Source of the DNA: Clostridia bacterium
GTDB lineage: Bacteria > Bacillota > Peptococcia > Peptococcales > BICA1-8
Assembly (NCBI GenBank): GCA_012720075.1
Contig: JAAXZE010000160.1
Span: 1-37,770 of the forward strand
Direction of reading: 5' to 3'
DNA length: 37,770 bases
Within the stretch, counting starts at the first letter, position 1. Every line of letters starts with the position of its first letter. A program made the translations under genes and the position numbers. The notes under the pieces are model-generated. The model was not told where the DNA came from. It worked only from the letters and a program-made list of their open reading frames with translations, and searched no databases. This document shows, one piece after another, positions 26,228 to 34,400 of this stretch.

Positions 26228-27451
26228 ATGGCACTAATAGTACAAAAATACGGTGGTAGTTCTGTAGGTAATGTTGAACGAATTAAAAGGGTTGCAAAAA
26301 ATATTTCTAATACCCGTTCCCAGGGAAATCAAATGGTTGTTGTTGTTTCGGCTGTTGCTGATACAACAGACGAACTTATTTCTTTAGCAAAACAAATTAA
26401 TCCGAAGCCATCCAGCAGGGAGATGGATATGCTTTTAGCTACCGGTGAGCAGGTATCAATTGCCTTGCTGGCTATGGCTTTAGAAGCCATTAATGTTCCG
26501 GTAATTTCATTTACCGGACCTCAGGTAGGTATTATTACCGATAATGTCCATACTAAAGCCCGCATAAAGCAAATAAACACCGAAAAAATTGAAGGAGAAC
26601 TGGCCAAAGATAAAGTAGTAATCGTGGCCGGGTTTCAAGGGAAAACCATTGATGATGAAATCACTACTTTGGGCAGGGGAGGTTCCGACACCACTGCCGT
26701 TGCCTTAGCCGCGGCATTGAAAGCCGATTTATGCGAAATATACACCGATGTAGAAGGTGTTTTTACAACTGACCCTCGCATAGTTCCTAAAGCCAGCAAA
26801 CTGGACCGGATAACCTATGACGAGATGTTGGAATTGGCTACTTTAGGGGCAAAGGTGTTACATCCCCGATCAGTGGAACTGGCAAAATTATATGATGTTA
26901 AATTATGTGTACGTTCTAGTTTTGTAAATAAGGAGGGAACCTTTGTAGTGAAAAACCAGCTAATAGAAAAGGATTTGGTAGTTACAGGACTGGCCTATGA
27001 CCTTAATGTAGCAAAAATTGGAGTATTTGATGTTCCGGACGAACCGGGCATAGCCAGCAAAATTTTTGATGGACTGGCCGTGGCAAATATCAATGTGGAT
27101 ATGATTGTTCAGAGTGCCATGAGAAACAATATAAATGACATTGCTTTTACAGTTCCCAAGGATGATCTGGATAAAGCCCTGCAAATAGTGGAAGAGATAG
27201 GCAAAGAAATAGGTGCTTCCGAAATTACTCATGCTGATGATTTGGCTAAAGTTTCTATAGTAGGAGCCGGTATGATTAGCTCTCCCGGCGTAGCAGCGAA
27301 AATGTTTCATATTTTGGCTGAAAATAATATTAATATAGAAATGATCAGTACTTCCGAAATAAAAGTTTCCTGTATAATAAAAAGCAATGAAGTAGAAAAA
27401 GCTATTCAGGCTTTACATGACGGTTTTGAATTGGATAAAATTAATTCCTAA
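26228..27451 (+). CDS. lysC: Aspartate kinase
   Basis: A 407-residue kinase phosphorylating aspartate, the first step to lysine, threonine and methionine. KYGGSSV lies at residues 7-13, with FTGPQVGI, TTLGRGGSDTTAVALAAAL and TDVEGVFTTDPR in the kinase domain, and two ACT-type repeats after about residue 265 (FDVPDEPGIASKIF and GAGMISSPGVAAKMF). This is the feedback-regulated class, but lysine versus threonine control cannot be told by eye. ATG 26228 sits 5 bases after AAGGAGG; a longer in-frame start at 26198 overlaps thrB and is less likely. Confidence 0.95.
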   Translation: MALIVQKYGGSSVGNVERIKRVAKNISNTRSQGNQMVVVVSAVADTTDELISLAKQINPKPSSREMDMLLATGEQVSIALLAMALEAINVPVISFTGPQVGIITDNVHTKARIKQINTEKIEGELAKDKVVIVAGFQGKTIDDEITTLGRGGSDTTAVALAAALKADLCEIYTDVEGVFTTDPRIVPKASKLDRITYDEMLELATLGAKVLHPRSVELAKLYDVKLCVRSSFVNKEGTFVVKNQLIEKDLVVTGLAYDLNVAKIGVFDVPDEPGIASKIFDGLAVANINVDMIVQSAMRNNINDIAFTVPKDDLDKALQIVEEIGKEIGASEITHADDLAKVSIVGAGMISSPGVAAKMFHILAENNINIEMISTSEIKVSCIIKSNEVEKAIQALHDGFELDKINS

Positions 27452-27479
27452 AGAACATCATTAAACTTGCATATAAATA

Positions 27480-27508
27480 TTGACATCAATGTTCTTATTT
27501 GTTATTAT
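27480..27508 (+). promoter_or_regulatory. Sigma-A promoter of tRNA-Pro
   Basis: Consensus TTGACA (27480-27485), a 17-base spacer and TATTAT (27503-27508). The predicted transcript start falls about 7 bases before the mature tRNA. Confidence 0.85.
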
Positions 27509-27521
27509 ATACTTTGTCAGT

Positions 27522-27598
27522 CGGGGCGTGGCTCAGCTTGGTAGAGCGCTACCTTGGGGTGGTAGAGGTCGCACGTTCAAATCGTGTCGCTCCGACCA
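27522..27598 (+). tRNA. tRNA-Pro (anticodon GGG)
   Basis: A 77-base cloverleaf. The acceptor CGGGGCG pairs with CGCTCCG (one G-U), the D stem is GCTC/GAGC and the anticodon stem CTACC/GGTAG encloses TTGGGGT, giving anticodon GGG. The T stem GCACG/CGTGT has loop TTCAAAT. Discriminator A and an encoded CCA end the gene. Confidence 0.97.
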
Positions 27599-27616
27599 TT
27601 TTCCATAATTAAAAAG

Positions 27617-27650
27617 AAACCCTAAGCAAATTGGTGCTTAGGGTTTTATT
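27617..27650 (+). terminator. Intrinsic terminator after tRNA-Pro
   Basis: AAACCCTAAGCA pairs perfectly with TGCTTAGGGTTT around an AATTGG loop, followed by a T-rich tail. Confidence 0.9.
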
Positions 27651-27675
27651 TTGGGTTCTGTGTCAAATGTTGGGG

Positions 27676-27702
27676 TGACAGGTATTTAGTCAATACCTGT
27701 CA
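27676..27702 (+). repeat. 11-bp palindrome, possible REP-like or mobile-element end
   Basis: TGACAGGTATT and AATACCTGTCA flank a TAGTC loop. The sequence just before, TGTCAAATGTTGGGG, shares TGTCA with the arms. No second copy occurs in the window. It could be a hairpin terminator (TCTCTTTTT follows) or the scar of a small element. Confidence 0.5.
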
Positions 27703-27800
27703 TCTCTTTTTATGAACATTAATGAAGGATTCTGGTTCGGAACCGGCTAAAGTTCAAGACCATTCTTAACTGGAAACAAGAAATACTGAACTCCTTTTAA

Positions 27801-27953
27801 TGTAGCATTTTTGTGCAATGGATAAGGCCAAGATTTATAAGGAAACAGTGGGAGAAAATAACGACTAAAGCCAATAAGTTAATGAAATTGGGTATTCCAA
27901 AATTTAAAGCTTGGGAATTGAAAAATATAGGAAAGGCTATTGGAGAAATTTAA
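27801..27953 (+). pseudogene. Remnant of group II intron reverse transcriptase/maturase C-terminus
   Basis: An open stretch of 50 codons without a start codon reads, in pieces, QWIRPRFIRKQWEKI, then TTKANKLMKLGIPKFKAWEL, then KNIGKAIGEI and a stop. Group II intron-encoded proteins end with a very similar pattern (WIRRR-R, WKQWK, a basic helix, LG-K-KAWE-A and a GYWR segment). An in-frame TAA lies directly upstream and no RT domain remains. No intron domain V structure is obvious behind it. I read it as a decayed fragment of an insertion that once lay behind the tRNA. Recognition is from memory of the family, not a search. Confidence 0.62.
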
Positions 27954-28236
27954 AGACGGTGAAAAAAAAATTATTCATGTCTTCCTCGATTATTTTTTAT
28001 TGTAATATGTCGTTTGGTGAAGTATTATATACATTATTGAAAGGTAGCTAAAGAATACGCTTTTTTTATATTAAGGATTAAGGGCAGCATATTTTTGTGC
28101 TCTTTCTTGCCAGGGCGTAAAAACTATATTTTTTCTTATACTTATGATAAAATAAAAAGCTGTGAAAGTATTTTTGCAGGACTTTTTATTTTTTACAAGA
28201 ATTACTAATAAGTTGTGGTTTTAAAGGAGGGCTTTT
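27954..28236 (+). other. AT-rich gap, no gene; leader of hepS
   Basis: No convincing reading frame or RNA gene is visible. A possible promoter is TTGTAA (28000-28005), 17 bases, TATTAT (28023-28028), which would give a leader of about 200 bases. AAAAAGCTG and CAGGACTTTTT (28155 region on) make only an imperfect hairpin. Together with the tRNA terminator, palindrome and maturase remnant, this completes the gene-poor stretch 27599-28236. Confidence 0.5.
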
Positions 28237-29007
28237 ATGAATATTAAAGTAAGAAATTTTGACTTGGAATTAACCTTAATTTTAGCCCGTGTTTATAAAT
28301 ATTTAAAAATTAATTCCGGGATCAGTATAGATATTCTAAATACTAAATTTTCCAAATTGGATATGTCCTTTTACCCCATATTGGCTTTATTAGCCGCCCA
28401 ATGTTCCAAAGGATTGTCGAAAAAGAACCGGACATTGGCAGTAGCTAGTCAGGTATTGTTTTTGTCTACGGAAATTCATAATCAAATTCCGGAAAATGCC
28501 GGGAAAAATCAATTTGCTAAACAAATCCAATTGCCTATACTGGTGGGGGATCTGCTCTTTAGCCGTTTTTATGAAATCTTATGTAAAGAAGACTGTATTG
28601 AATATCTTAATCATTATCTGGATTATATAGCTAATTTAAATCATAAGTGGGTAGATTATTTGGAACAAAAGATTGATATAGAAGAATTATCTGCTAATTG
28701 TTACGGGGAATTGGCTTCTTTAGTAATGGAGTTGAATATGAACATCAACAGCAATACAAATTACTGGACTAAAATCGTAAAAAGATATGGTTATGCCATG
28801 GGTAACTTGTATGGTGCATATAAATTAAATTTAGGCCAAAAGGAAATTATAAAGTACTGGGATATGGTTTTAGAAACCATTGATTTAATGCCGGGAGGAG
28901 AAATTAAGGATAGTTTCAGCCAATTTGCCCAGGAACTATATTATAATTTATTCCAAAACCTTATTCCTGAAAATCGTGTTCCCCTTTCTTGCGTTGCAGA
29001 AAAGTGA
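28237..29007 (+). CDS. HepS-like component I of polyprenyl diphosphate synthase
   Basis: A 256-residue, all-helical protein resembling the non-catalytic subunit of heptaprenyl diphosphate synthase (HEPPP_synt_1 family). The family-like part is LAVASQVLFLSTEIHNQI (about 68-85) followed by LPILVGDLLFSRFYEILC (about 98-115). It lacks the DDxxD motifs of a catalytic prenyl transferase. It lies 39 bases before the catalytic gene, as in two-component enzymes. The ATG sits 5 bases after AAAGGAGGG. The similarity is moderate, so the call depends partly on position. Confidence 0.72.
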   Translation: MNIKVRNFDLELTLILARVYKYLKINSGISIDILNTKFSKLDMSFYPILALLAAQCSKGLSKKNRTLAVASQVLFLSTEIHNQIPENAGKNQFAKQIQLPILVGDLLFSRFYEILCKEDCIEYLNHYLDYIANLNHKWVDYLEQKIDIEELSANCYGELASLVMELNMNINSNTNYWTKIVKRYGYAMGNLYGAYKLNLGQKEIIKYWDMVLETIDLMPGGEIKDSFSQFAQELYYNLFQNLIPENRVPLSCVAEK

Positions 29008-29046
29008 ACATTTTGTCCGGAAGCAAGTTTAATAGTAGGTGAAAAA

Positions 29047-30024
29047 ATGACCAATGTCTTTGTTTTTAATGAAATAAAAAAGGAATTGGCAAGTGTAGAA
29101 AAATTTTTGGAGCAATATACCGATTTTTCTCATTCCGAGCTAAAAAAGAGTGCCCATCATACGCTAAAAGCTGGTGGAAAGAGAATTAGACCGGCTTTTG
29201 TATTATTAGCCGGAAAGATTTATAACCAAGACAAAACATATGATTTAATTCCTTTGGCTGCCGCAATGGAATTAATCCATATGTCTTCCTTGGTTCATGA
29301 CGATGTTATCGATCAAGCAGATATTAGACGGGGCAAATCTACTGTTAGGGTCCTTTGGGGTAATAAATTCTCCCTTCATTGCGGGGACTATTTATTAGCC
29401 CAAGCTACCAAACTGATAAGACCGGAAGAAAATAAAGAAATCGCTAATGTGCTGGCCAATATGAGTGTGGAAATGTGTCAGGGAGAAATCCGGCAGCTGT
29501 TATCCCTTTTTGACACTACCCAAACAATTAGGAATTATTTTTATCGGATAAAAAGAAAAACGGCATTATTAATTGCCGCCAGCTGCAAAATAGGAGCTTT
29601 GGCAACCAATGCCCCTAAAGAGGCTGTTAATGCCTTATACAAATATGGTTATTATATTGGGATGGCTTTTCAAATTAAAGATGATTGTTTGGACATGCAA
29701 GGCAGTAGTAGTGTCATCGGTAAACCGGCAGGCAGTGATTTAGCCCAAGGGATTATTACCTTGCCTACTATTTTTGCTTTACGGGGAAAGGGAGAGGAAA
29801 GCAGAAAATTAAATAGTTTGATAAAATCTAAGTTTGCCAATGGCAAAGAAGACCTGGACCGAGCTTTAGATATTGTCCGCAACAGCGGCGGTATTGAAAA
29901 AGCATTGTCTATTTCTAATAAATACATTAATAAAGCCAAGAAGCAATTGCAAATTTTGCCGTCAGGGTCTATAAAAAATAGTCTGGAGCAAATTGCAGAT
30001 TATATAACTGAAAGGGATTATTGA
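29047..30024 (+). CDS. hepT: Polyprenyl (heptaprenyl-type) diphosphate synthase
   Basis: A 325-residue trans-prenyltransferase extending farnesyl diphosphate with IPP to the side chain of menaquinone. The first Asp-rich motif is HDDVIDQADIRRGKSTVR (about 80-97), the second is FQIKDDCLDMQG (about 208-219), and GGKRIRPAFVLLAG lies near residue 42. The absence of bulky residues cannot be judged by eye, so the chain length is open. Pairing with the HepS-like gene favours the heptaprenyl type. It is 1 base from the next gene, so quinone and tetrapyrrole genes share a transcript. Confidence 0.88.
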   Translation: MTNVFVFNEIKKELASVEKFLEQYTDFSHSELKKSAHHTLKAGGKRIRPAFVLLAGKIYNQDKTYDLIPLAAAMELIHMSSLVHDDVIDQADIRRGKSTVRVLWGNKFSLHCGDYLLAQATKLIRPEENKEIANVLANMSVEMCQGEIRQLLSLFDTTQTIRNYFYRIKRKTALLIAASCKIGALATNAPKEAVNALYKYGYYIGMAFQIKDDCLDMQGSSSVIGKPAGSDLAQGIITLPTIFALRGKGEESRKLNSLIKSKFANGKEDLDRALDIVRNSGGIEKALSISNKYINKAKKQLQILPSGSIKNSLEQIADYITERDY

Positions 30025-30025
30025 T

Positions 30026-30661
30026 ATGACCTTTAATTATCCTGTTTCTTTAAATATTTCCCAAAAAAGATGCTTGGTGGTCGGTGGAGGAAAAGTTGCC
30101 CTTCGTAAAATAGGCACTTTATTGGAAGCCGGTGGGGAAGTTTTGGTAATAAGCCGAAAGGTTTTGCCGGAAATTAAGAAACTGGTCGATGAGGAAAAGA
30201 TAAAATGGGTTAGTCAGGAAATAAACTATGAATTATTAAAAAATTGCTTTTTAGTGATTGCAGCTACCAATAACCGGGACATAAACAGGCAAATTGCTGA
30301 GTTCTGTCAGAGAAACTCTATTTTAGTCAATGTAGTTGACAGTTTAGAAGAAAGCAGTTTTATCGTCAATTCTTATTTAAAACAAGGGGATTTGACTATT
30401 GCCGTTTCAACTAATGGGAAAAGTCCGGCTTTGGCCAAAAAAATAAAAAGCGATCTATCCAAATTATTCGGTCCCGAGTATGGTTTATTGTTAGAAATTC
30501 TGGCGGAAGCTCGTGAATTGGCAAAAGTTCATATTACCGATGAAAGCAAAAGAAATCAATTCTTTCGGGAAATTGTAACAAGCGACATTTTGGAGTTTAT
30601 TCAAGAACGGGGTTTGGATGAAGCCCGAGAGAGGGTGAAAACATGTTTATTATCTTATTAG
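30026..30661 (+). CDS. Precorrin-2 dehydrogenase / sirohydrochlorin ferrochelatase
   Basis: A 211-residue Met8/CysG-N-like protein that oxidises precorrin-2 to sirohydrochlorin with NAD and may also insert iron to make siroheme. The N-terminal NAD-binding CLVVGGGKVALRKIGTLLEAG is followed by AATNNRDINRQIAEFC, VNVVDSLEESSFIVNS and AVSTNGKSPALAKKIKSDL, all usual for the family. It lies 1 base after hepT and overlaps hemA by 19 bases. Ferrochelatase activity is not certain for single-domain members. Confidence 0.9.
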   Translation: MTFNYPVSLNISQKRCLVVGGGKVALRKIGTLLEAGGEVLVISRKVLPEIKKLVDEEKIKWVSQEINYELLKNCFLVIAATNNRDINRQIAEFCQRNSILVNVVDSLEESSFIVNSYLKQGDLTIAVSTNGKSPALAKKIKSDLSKLFGPEYGLLLEILAEARELAKVHITDESKRNQFFREIVTSDILEFIQERGLDEARERVKTCLLSY

Positions 30662-31941
30662 GTTTAAACCATAAGACGGCACCGGTAGAAATCAGAGAAA
30701 AATTGGCAATGTCAAAAGCCCAAATTAAAGCCAAGGCTTCCCATCTCCAAAGTTTAAATGGTGTTCATGGAGTAGTCGTTCTCTCCACATGCAATAGAAC
30801 GGAATTTTATATTGCCACAAAAGATTTGGAGTTAGGCAAAAGATCTCTCTTTGATTTTGTTGCCGATTACGGCTGTTGTACCGTAAAAACTTTGGAACAG
30901 TATATTTATTTGAAAGAATGCCGGGAAGCGGTCCATCATTTATTTCGGGTATCAGCGGGGCTGGATTCTATGATTTTGGGGGAAACCCAAATTTTAGGAC
31001 AGGTTCAGGACGCATATGAATATGCGTTGGAATTTAAAATTTCCAACAATGTATTAAATACCCTTTTTCAAAAAGCCATTTCGGTAGGTAAAAGGGTTCG
31101 TACCGAAACCTTTATCGATAGACAAGCGGTTTCCGTGAGTTCCGCTGCCGTTGAATTGGCTAAACAAATATTTGGAGATCTGGCGGGCCGTTCAGTACTG
31201 ATTTTAGGAGCCGGTGAAACCAGTGAACTTACCGCCCGTCATTTAGTAGCCAATGGTGTAAGTACCGTTATTGTGGCCAATCGTACTTTTGAGAGGGCCA
31301 ATCAATTAGCCCGGGAATTTGGCGGAAAGGCCATTCGTCTGGATGATTTTTATAATTATCTTGACAAAGCCGATATTGTGATAAGTTGTACTGCCGCACC
31401 CAAATACATCGTTGAAGCAAAAAATTTAGAACCTTTTATCAAAGAACGGCAAAACAGGCCTATATTATTTATCGATATAGCTGTACCTCGGGATATTAAT
31501 CCCGATGTTTTGACTTTGGAAAACGTGTCTTTATATGATGTGGATGATCTCCAAAATGTGGTAGAGCAAAATTTAACTGAAAGAAAAAAAGAAGCGGAAA
31601 AGGCGGAAGTAATAATAAAGGATGAGCTGGAAAAGTTTTTCCAATGGTTGGATAGTTTATTTGTCATTCCTACCGTTATTGCACTCAAAGACCATTTTGA
31701 ACTGGTAAAAACTAAAGAATTAGAAAGGGCTTTGCGAAAATTAGATCACCTATCGGAAAAAGATAAAAGGGTAGTATGTACCTTGGCAAATTCAATAGTT
31801 AATCAGTTATTGCATAACCCCATGACCAACCTAAAAGAACATGCCCACGGTGATAATGGTGCCCTTTATGCAGAAGCTATTCAAACACTGTTTGATTTAA
31901 GTTATAAAAATACTCCTTTAAAAAAGGAGGGCATGTTGTGA
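30643..31941 (+). CDS. hemA: Glutamyl-tRNA reductase
   Basis: A 432-residue enzyme reducing glutamyl-tRNA to glutamate-1-semialdehyde, the first committed step of C5 tetrapyrrole synthesis. The catalytic cysteine is C50 in LSTCNRTEFY. LGETQILGQVQDAYE and the NADPH-binding LILGAGETSELTARHL follow, and a C-terminal dimerisation helix closes the protein. The start overlaps the upstream gene by 19 bases; the stop overlaps hemC. With hemL at the end of the operon the C5 pathway is complete. Confidence 0.96.
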   Translation: MFIILLGLNHKTAPVEIREKLAMSKAQIKAKASHLQSLNGVHGVVVLSTCNRTEFYIATKDLELGKRSLFDFVADYGCCTVKTLEQYIYLKECREAVHHLFRVSAGLDSMILGETQILGQVQDAYEYALEFKISNNVLNTLFQKAISVGKRVRTETFIDRQAVSVSSAAVELAKQIFGDLAGRSVLILGAGETSELTARHLVANGVSTVIVANRTFERANQLAREFGGKAIRLDDFYNYLDKADIVISCTAAPKYIVEAKNLEPFIKERQNRPILFIDIAVPRDINPDVLTLENVSLYDVDDLQNVVEQNLTERKKEAEKAEVIIKDELEKFFQWLDSLFVIPTVIALKDHFELVKTKELERALRKLDHLSEKDKRVVCTLANSIVNQLLHNPMTNLKEHAHGDNGALYAEAIQTLFDLSYKNTPLKKEGML

Positions 31942-32870
31942 AAACCATTAAAGTAGGTACCAGACAGAGTCAATTGGCATTATGGCAAACAGAGCATGTA
32001 GTTGGCATCTTGCGGAAAAAATGTCCTCAATATAAATTTGAAATTGTTCCCATAAAGACCAAAGGAGATAAGATATTAGACGTGGCCCTTGCCAAAATTG
32101 GTGATAAGGGCCTTTTTACCAAAGAGTTGGAGCTGGCCATTTTAAACGGTGATGTCGACTTTGCCGTACACAGCATGAAGGACCTGCCTACGGTAATTCC
32201 TGAAGGTTTAAAAATTGCGTCCATGACCAAAAGGCACGATCCCAGGGATGTGTTGATTTCTAAGAACAATTGTTCTTTTAAGGATTTGCCTGTCAATGCC
32301 TGTATAGGTACCAGCAGTTTAAGAAGAAGAGCCCAGCTGTTAAATATTCGTCCCGATTTAAAAATAATTGACCTGCGGGGAAATTTAAATACCCGTTTGA
32401 AACGGCTGGAAACCGATAATTATGATGCTGTTATTTTGGCGGCTGCAGGAGTAGAAAGGCTGGGATGGCATGAGAAAATAACGGAAAAATTAAGTTATGA
32501 TGTCTGTCTGCCTGCCGTGGGTCAAGGTTCTATCGGCATTGAAATCCGGCAAAATGATCCTTTTATCGAAGGAATTGTCCGGGAAGCCAATGACCCTGAT
32601 ACCGAAGTTTGCATTAAAGCGGAGAGAGCCCTGCTTAAAGCTCTGGAAGGCGGGTGTCAAATTCCTATTGGGGCTGTGGCGCAGATTTCCGGCAATCTGC
32701 TTAACCTGCGAGCTGTTGTGGGAACCTTGAATGGTGAGCTACTGATTAAAGACAGTTTAATCGGGGAAATAAAAGATTCTGAAGAAATCGGTTTTGAGCT
32801 TGCCAAAAGGCTTAAAGAAAAAGGTGCGAAAAAAATATTAGAAGAAATAAGGCGGGAGAACGGTTTATGA
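31938..32870 (+). CDS. hemC: Hydroxymethylbilane synthase (porphobilinogen deaminase)
   Basis: A 310-residue enzyme joining four porphobilinogens into hydroxymethylbilane. The N-terminus reads IKVGTRQSQLALWQ, DFAVHSMKDLPT lies at about 74-85, GTSSLRRRAQL carries the substrate-binding arginines, and the dipyrromethane cofactor cysteine is C240 in LEGGCQIPIGA. The GTG start overlaps the hemA stop and has AAAAAGGAGGG 6 bases upstream. The length is normal. Confidence 0.96.
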   Translation: MKTIKVGTRQSQLALWQTEHVVGILRKKCPQYKFEIVPIKTKGDKILDVALAKIGDKGLFTKELELAILNGDVDFAVHSMKDLPTVIPEGLKIASMTKRHDPRDVLISKNNCSFKDLPVNACIGTSSLRRRAQLLNIRPDLKIIDLRGNLNTRLKRLETDNYDAVILAAAGVERLGWHEKITEKLSYDVCLPAVGQGSIGIEIRQNDPFIEGIVREANDPDTEVCIKAERALLKALEGGCQIPIGAVAQISGNLLNLRAVVGTLNGELLIKDSLIGEIKDSEEIGFELAKRLKEKGAKKILEEIRRENGL

Positions 32871-34387
32871 ATAAGGGAATGGTTTATTTAATCGGAGCAG
32901 GTCCTGGTGACATAAGGTTAATAACTTTAAAAGGTTTAGATTGTATTAAAAAGGCTGATGTAATTGTTTATGACCGCTTAGCCAACCCACGGCTTTTATC
33001 CTATGCCAAAACTGATGCCAAATTTATTTATGTTGGTAAATCACCTGAGCGGCATACTTTAACCCAGGACGAAATTAATAACGTTTTAGTAGAAGAAGCT
33101 TCCAAAGGCCTTGTTGTAGCCCGTTTGAAAGGCGGAGACCCTTTTGTTTTTGGCAGAGGCGGCGAGGAAGCCGAAGTTTTGCTTAAGGAGGGTATTCCAT
33201 TCGAAATAGTCCCCGGAATAACCTCAGCCATAGCAGTACCGGCTTATGCCGGCATACCGGTTACCCACCGGGATTATACTTCAACTTTTACTGTTATTAC
33301 CGGAAATGAAGACCCCACCAAAGAAGATAGCAATATTGATTGGGAGAGATTGGGGAAAGACCCTGGTACTTTAATTTTTTTGATGGGGGTAGGGAATTTG
33401 CCCAAGATTATCGAGCAATTAATTGCCCACGGCAAGGACTCTAAAACACCCATTGCTTTAGTTCGTTGGGGAACCAGGCCGGAGCAAGAGGTGGTATCGG
33501 GTACCTTGGAAAATATAGTGGATGAAGTAAACCGCAGAGGATTAAAGTCGCCGGCGGTAATTATTGTCGGGCAAGTGGTAAACTTAAGAGAAAGATTAAA
33601 GTGGTTTGAGAAAAAACCTTTGTTTGGGAAAAGGGTATTGGTTACCCGCAGTCGGGAACAGGCTTCCGTTCTTTCGGAAAAAATTGAGGAACTGGGTGGA
33701 GAAGCCTGGGAGTTTCCAACCATAGCCATCGAAGAACCAATTGACCCTAAACCTTTGGAAGATGCAATAAAGAATGCGGCTAATTTTGACTGGATTATTT
33801 TTACCAGCGTAAATGGTGTTAATGCCTTTTTTGACGTAATGAAAAAACTTAAAATTGATATTAGAAGATTAGCAAATGTAAATTTTTGTGCCATTGGACC
33901 TAAAACCAAAGAAGCTATTGAAGCTAAAGGCATAATGGTAGAATTTATTCCGGAAATATTCCAGGCGGAAGCAATAATTGAAGGGCTTAAAGATTTTCTG
34001 AAACCCGGTCAAAAAGTGCTTTTGCCGAGGGCTGATTTGGCCAGGCCCATTTTGGTTGAAAGCCTAAAAGCCTTAAAAATGAATGTTCATGAGGTAATTG
34101 CCTATCGTACGGTAAAAAATGCAGCCGATAGTCAAGAATTACTGGAGAAACTGAAAAACAAAGAAATCCATGTGATAACTTTTACCAGTGCGTCAACGGT
34201 TAGAAATTTTGTGGATGCATTGGGAAGCAATAATGTTGATGAACTATTGGGCGGCGTTACGATAGCCTGCATCGGTCCTATTACAGCCCAAACCGCCAGG
34301 AAATTGGGTTTAGCCGTTGATATTACGGCTGAAAAATATACCATCGAAGGCCTTGTTGAATCTTTAGTAAATTATTTTAATAGATAA
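32867..34387 (+). CDS. cobA-hemD: Fused uroporphyrinogen-III C-methyltransferase and uroporphyrinogen-III synthase
   Basis: A 506-residue bifunctional protein. Residues 1 to about 245 are the SAM-dependent methyltransferase giving precorrin-2 (VYLIGAGPGDIRLITLKG, RLKGGDPFVFGRGGEE, PGITSAIAVPAYAGIP). Residues about 253-506 are HemD, which closes and isomerises hydroxymethylbilane to uroporphyrinogen III (GKRVLVTRSREQ, DWIIFTSVNGVNAF, ITFTSASTVRNF). The fusion is known in Firmicutes and channels uroporphyrinogen III into siroheme and cobalamin. It overlaps hemC by 4 bases (ATGA). Confidence 0.96.
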   Translation: MNKGMVYLIGAGPGDIRLITLKGLDCIKKADVIVYDRLANPRLLSYAKTDAKFIYVGKSPERHTLTQDEINNVLVEEASKGLVVARLKGGDPFVFGRGGEEAEVLLKEGIPFEIVPGITSAIAVPAYAGIPVTHRDYTSTFTVITGNEDPTKEDSNIDWERLGKDPGTLIFLMGVGNLPKIIEQLIAHGKDSKTPIALVRWGTRPEQEVVSGTLENIVDEVNRRGLKSPAVIIVGQVVNLRERLKWFEKKPLFGKRVLVTRSREQASVLSEKIEELGGEAWEFPTIAIEEPIDPKPLEDAIKNAANFDWIIFTSVNGVNAFFDVMKKLKIDIRRLANVNFCAIGPKTKEAIEAKGIMVEFIPEIFQAEAIIEGLKDFLKPGQKVLLPRADLARPILVESLKALKMNVHEVIAYRTVKNAADSQELLEKLKNKEIHVITFTSASTVRNFVDALGSNNVDELLGGVTIACIGPITAQTARKLGLAVDITAEKYTIEGLVESLVNYFNR

Positions 34388-34400
34388 GGGGATGTTTTCG

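Noticed and set aside
27522-27598. tRNA-Pro as an integration site with a repeated 3-prime end
   Set aside because: No copy of the tRNA end (TCGCTCCGACCA) is found downstream in the window.
28107-28148. TTGCCA and TATGAT before hepS as promoter
   Set aside because: The spacing is about 30 bases, far from the 17 required.
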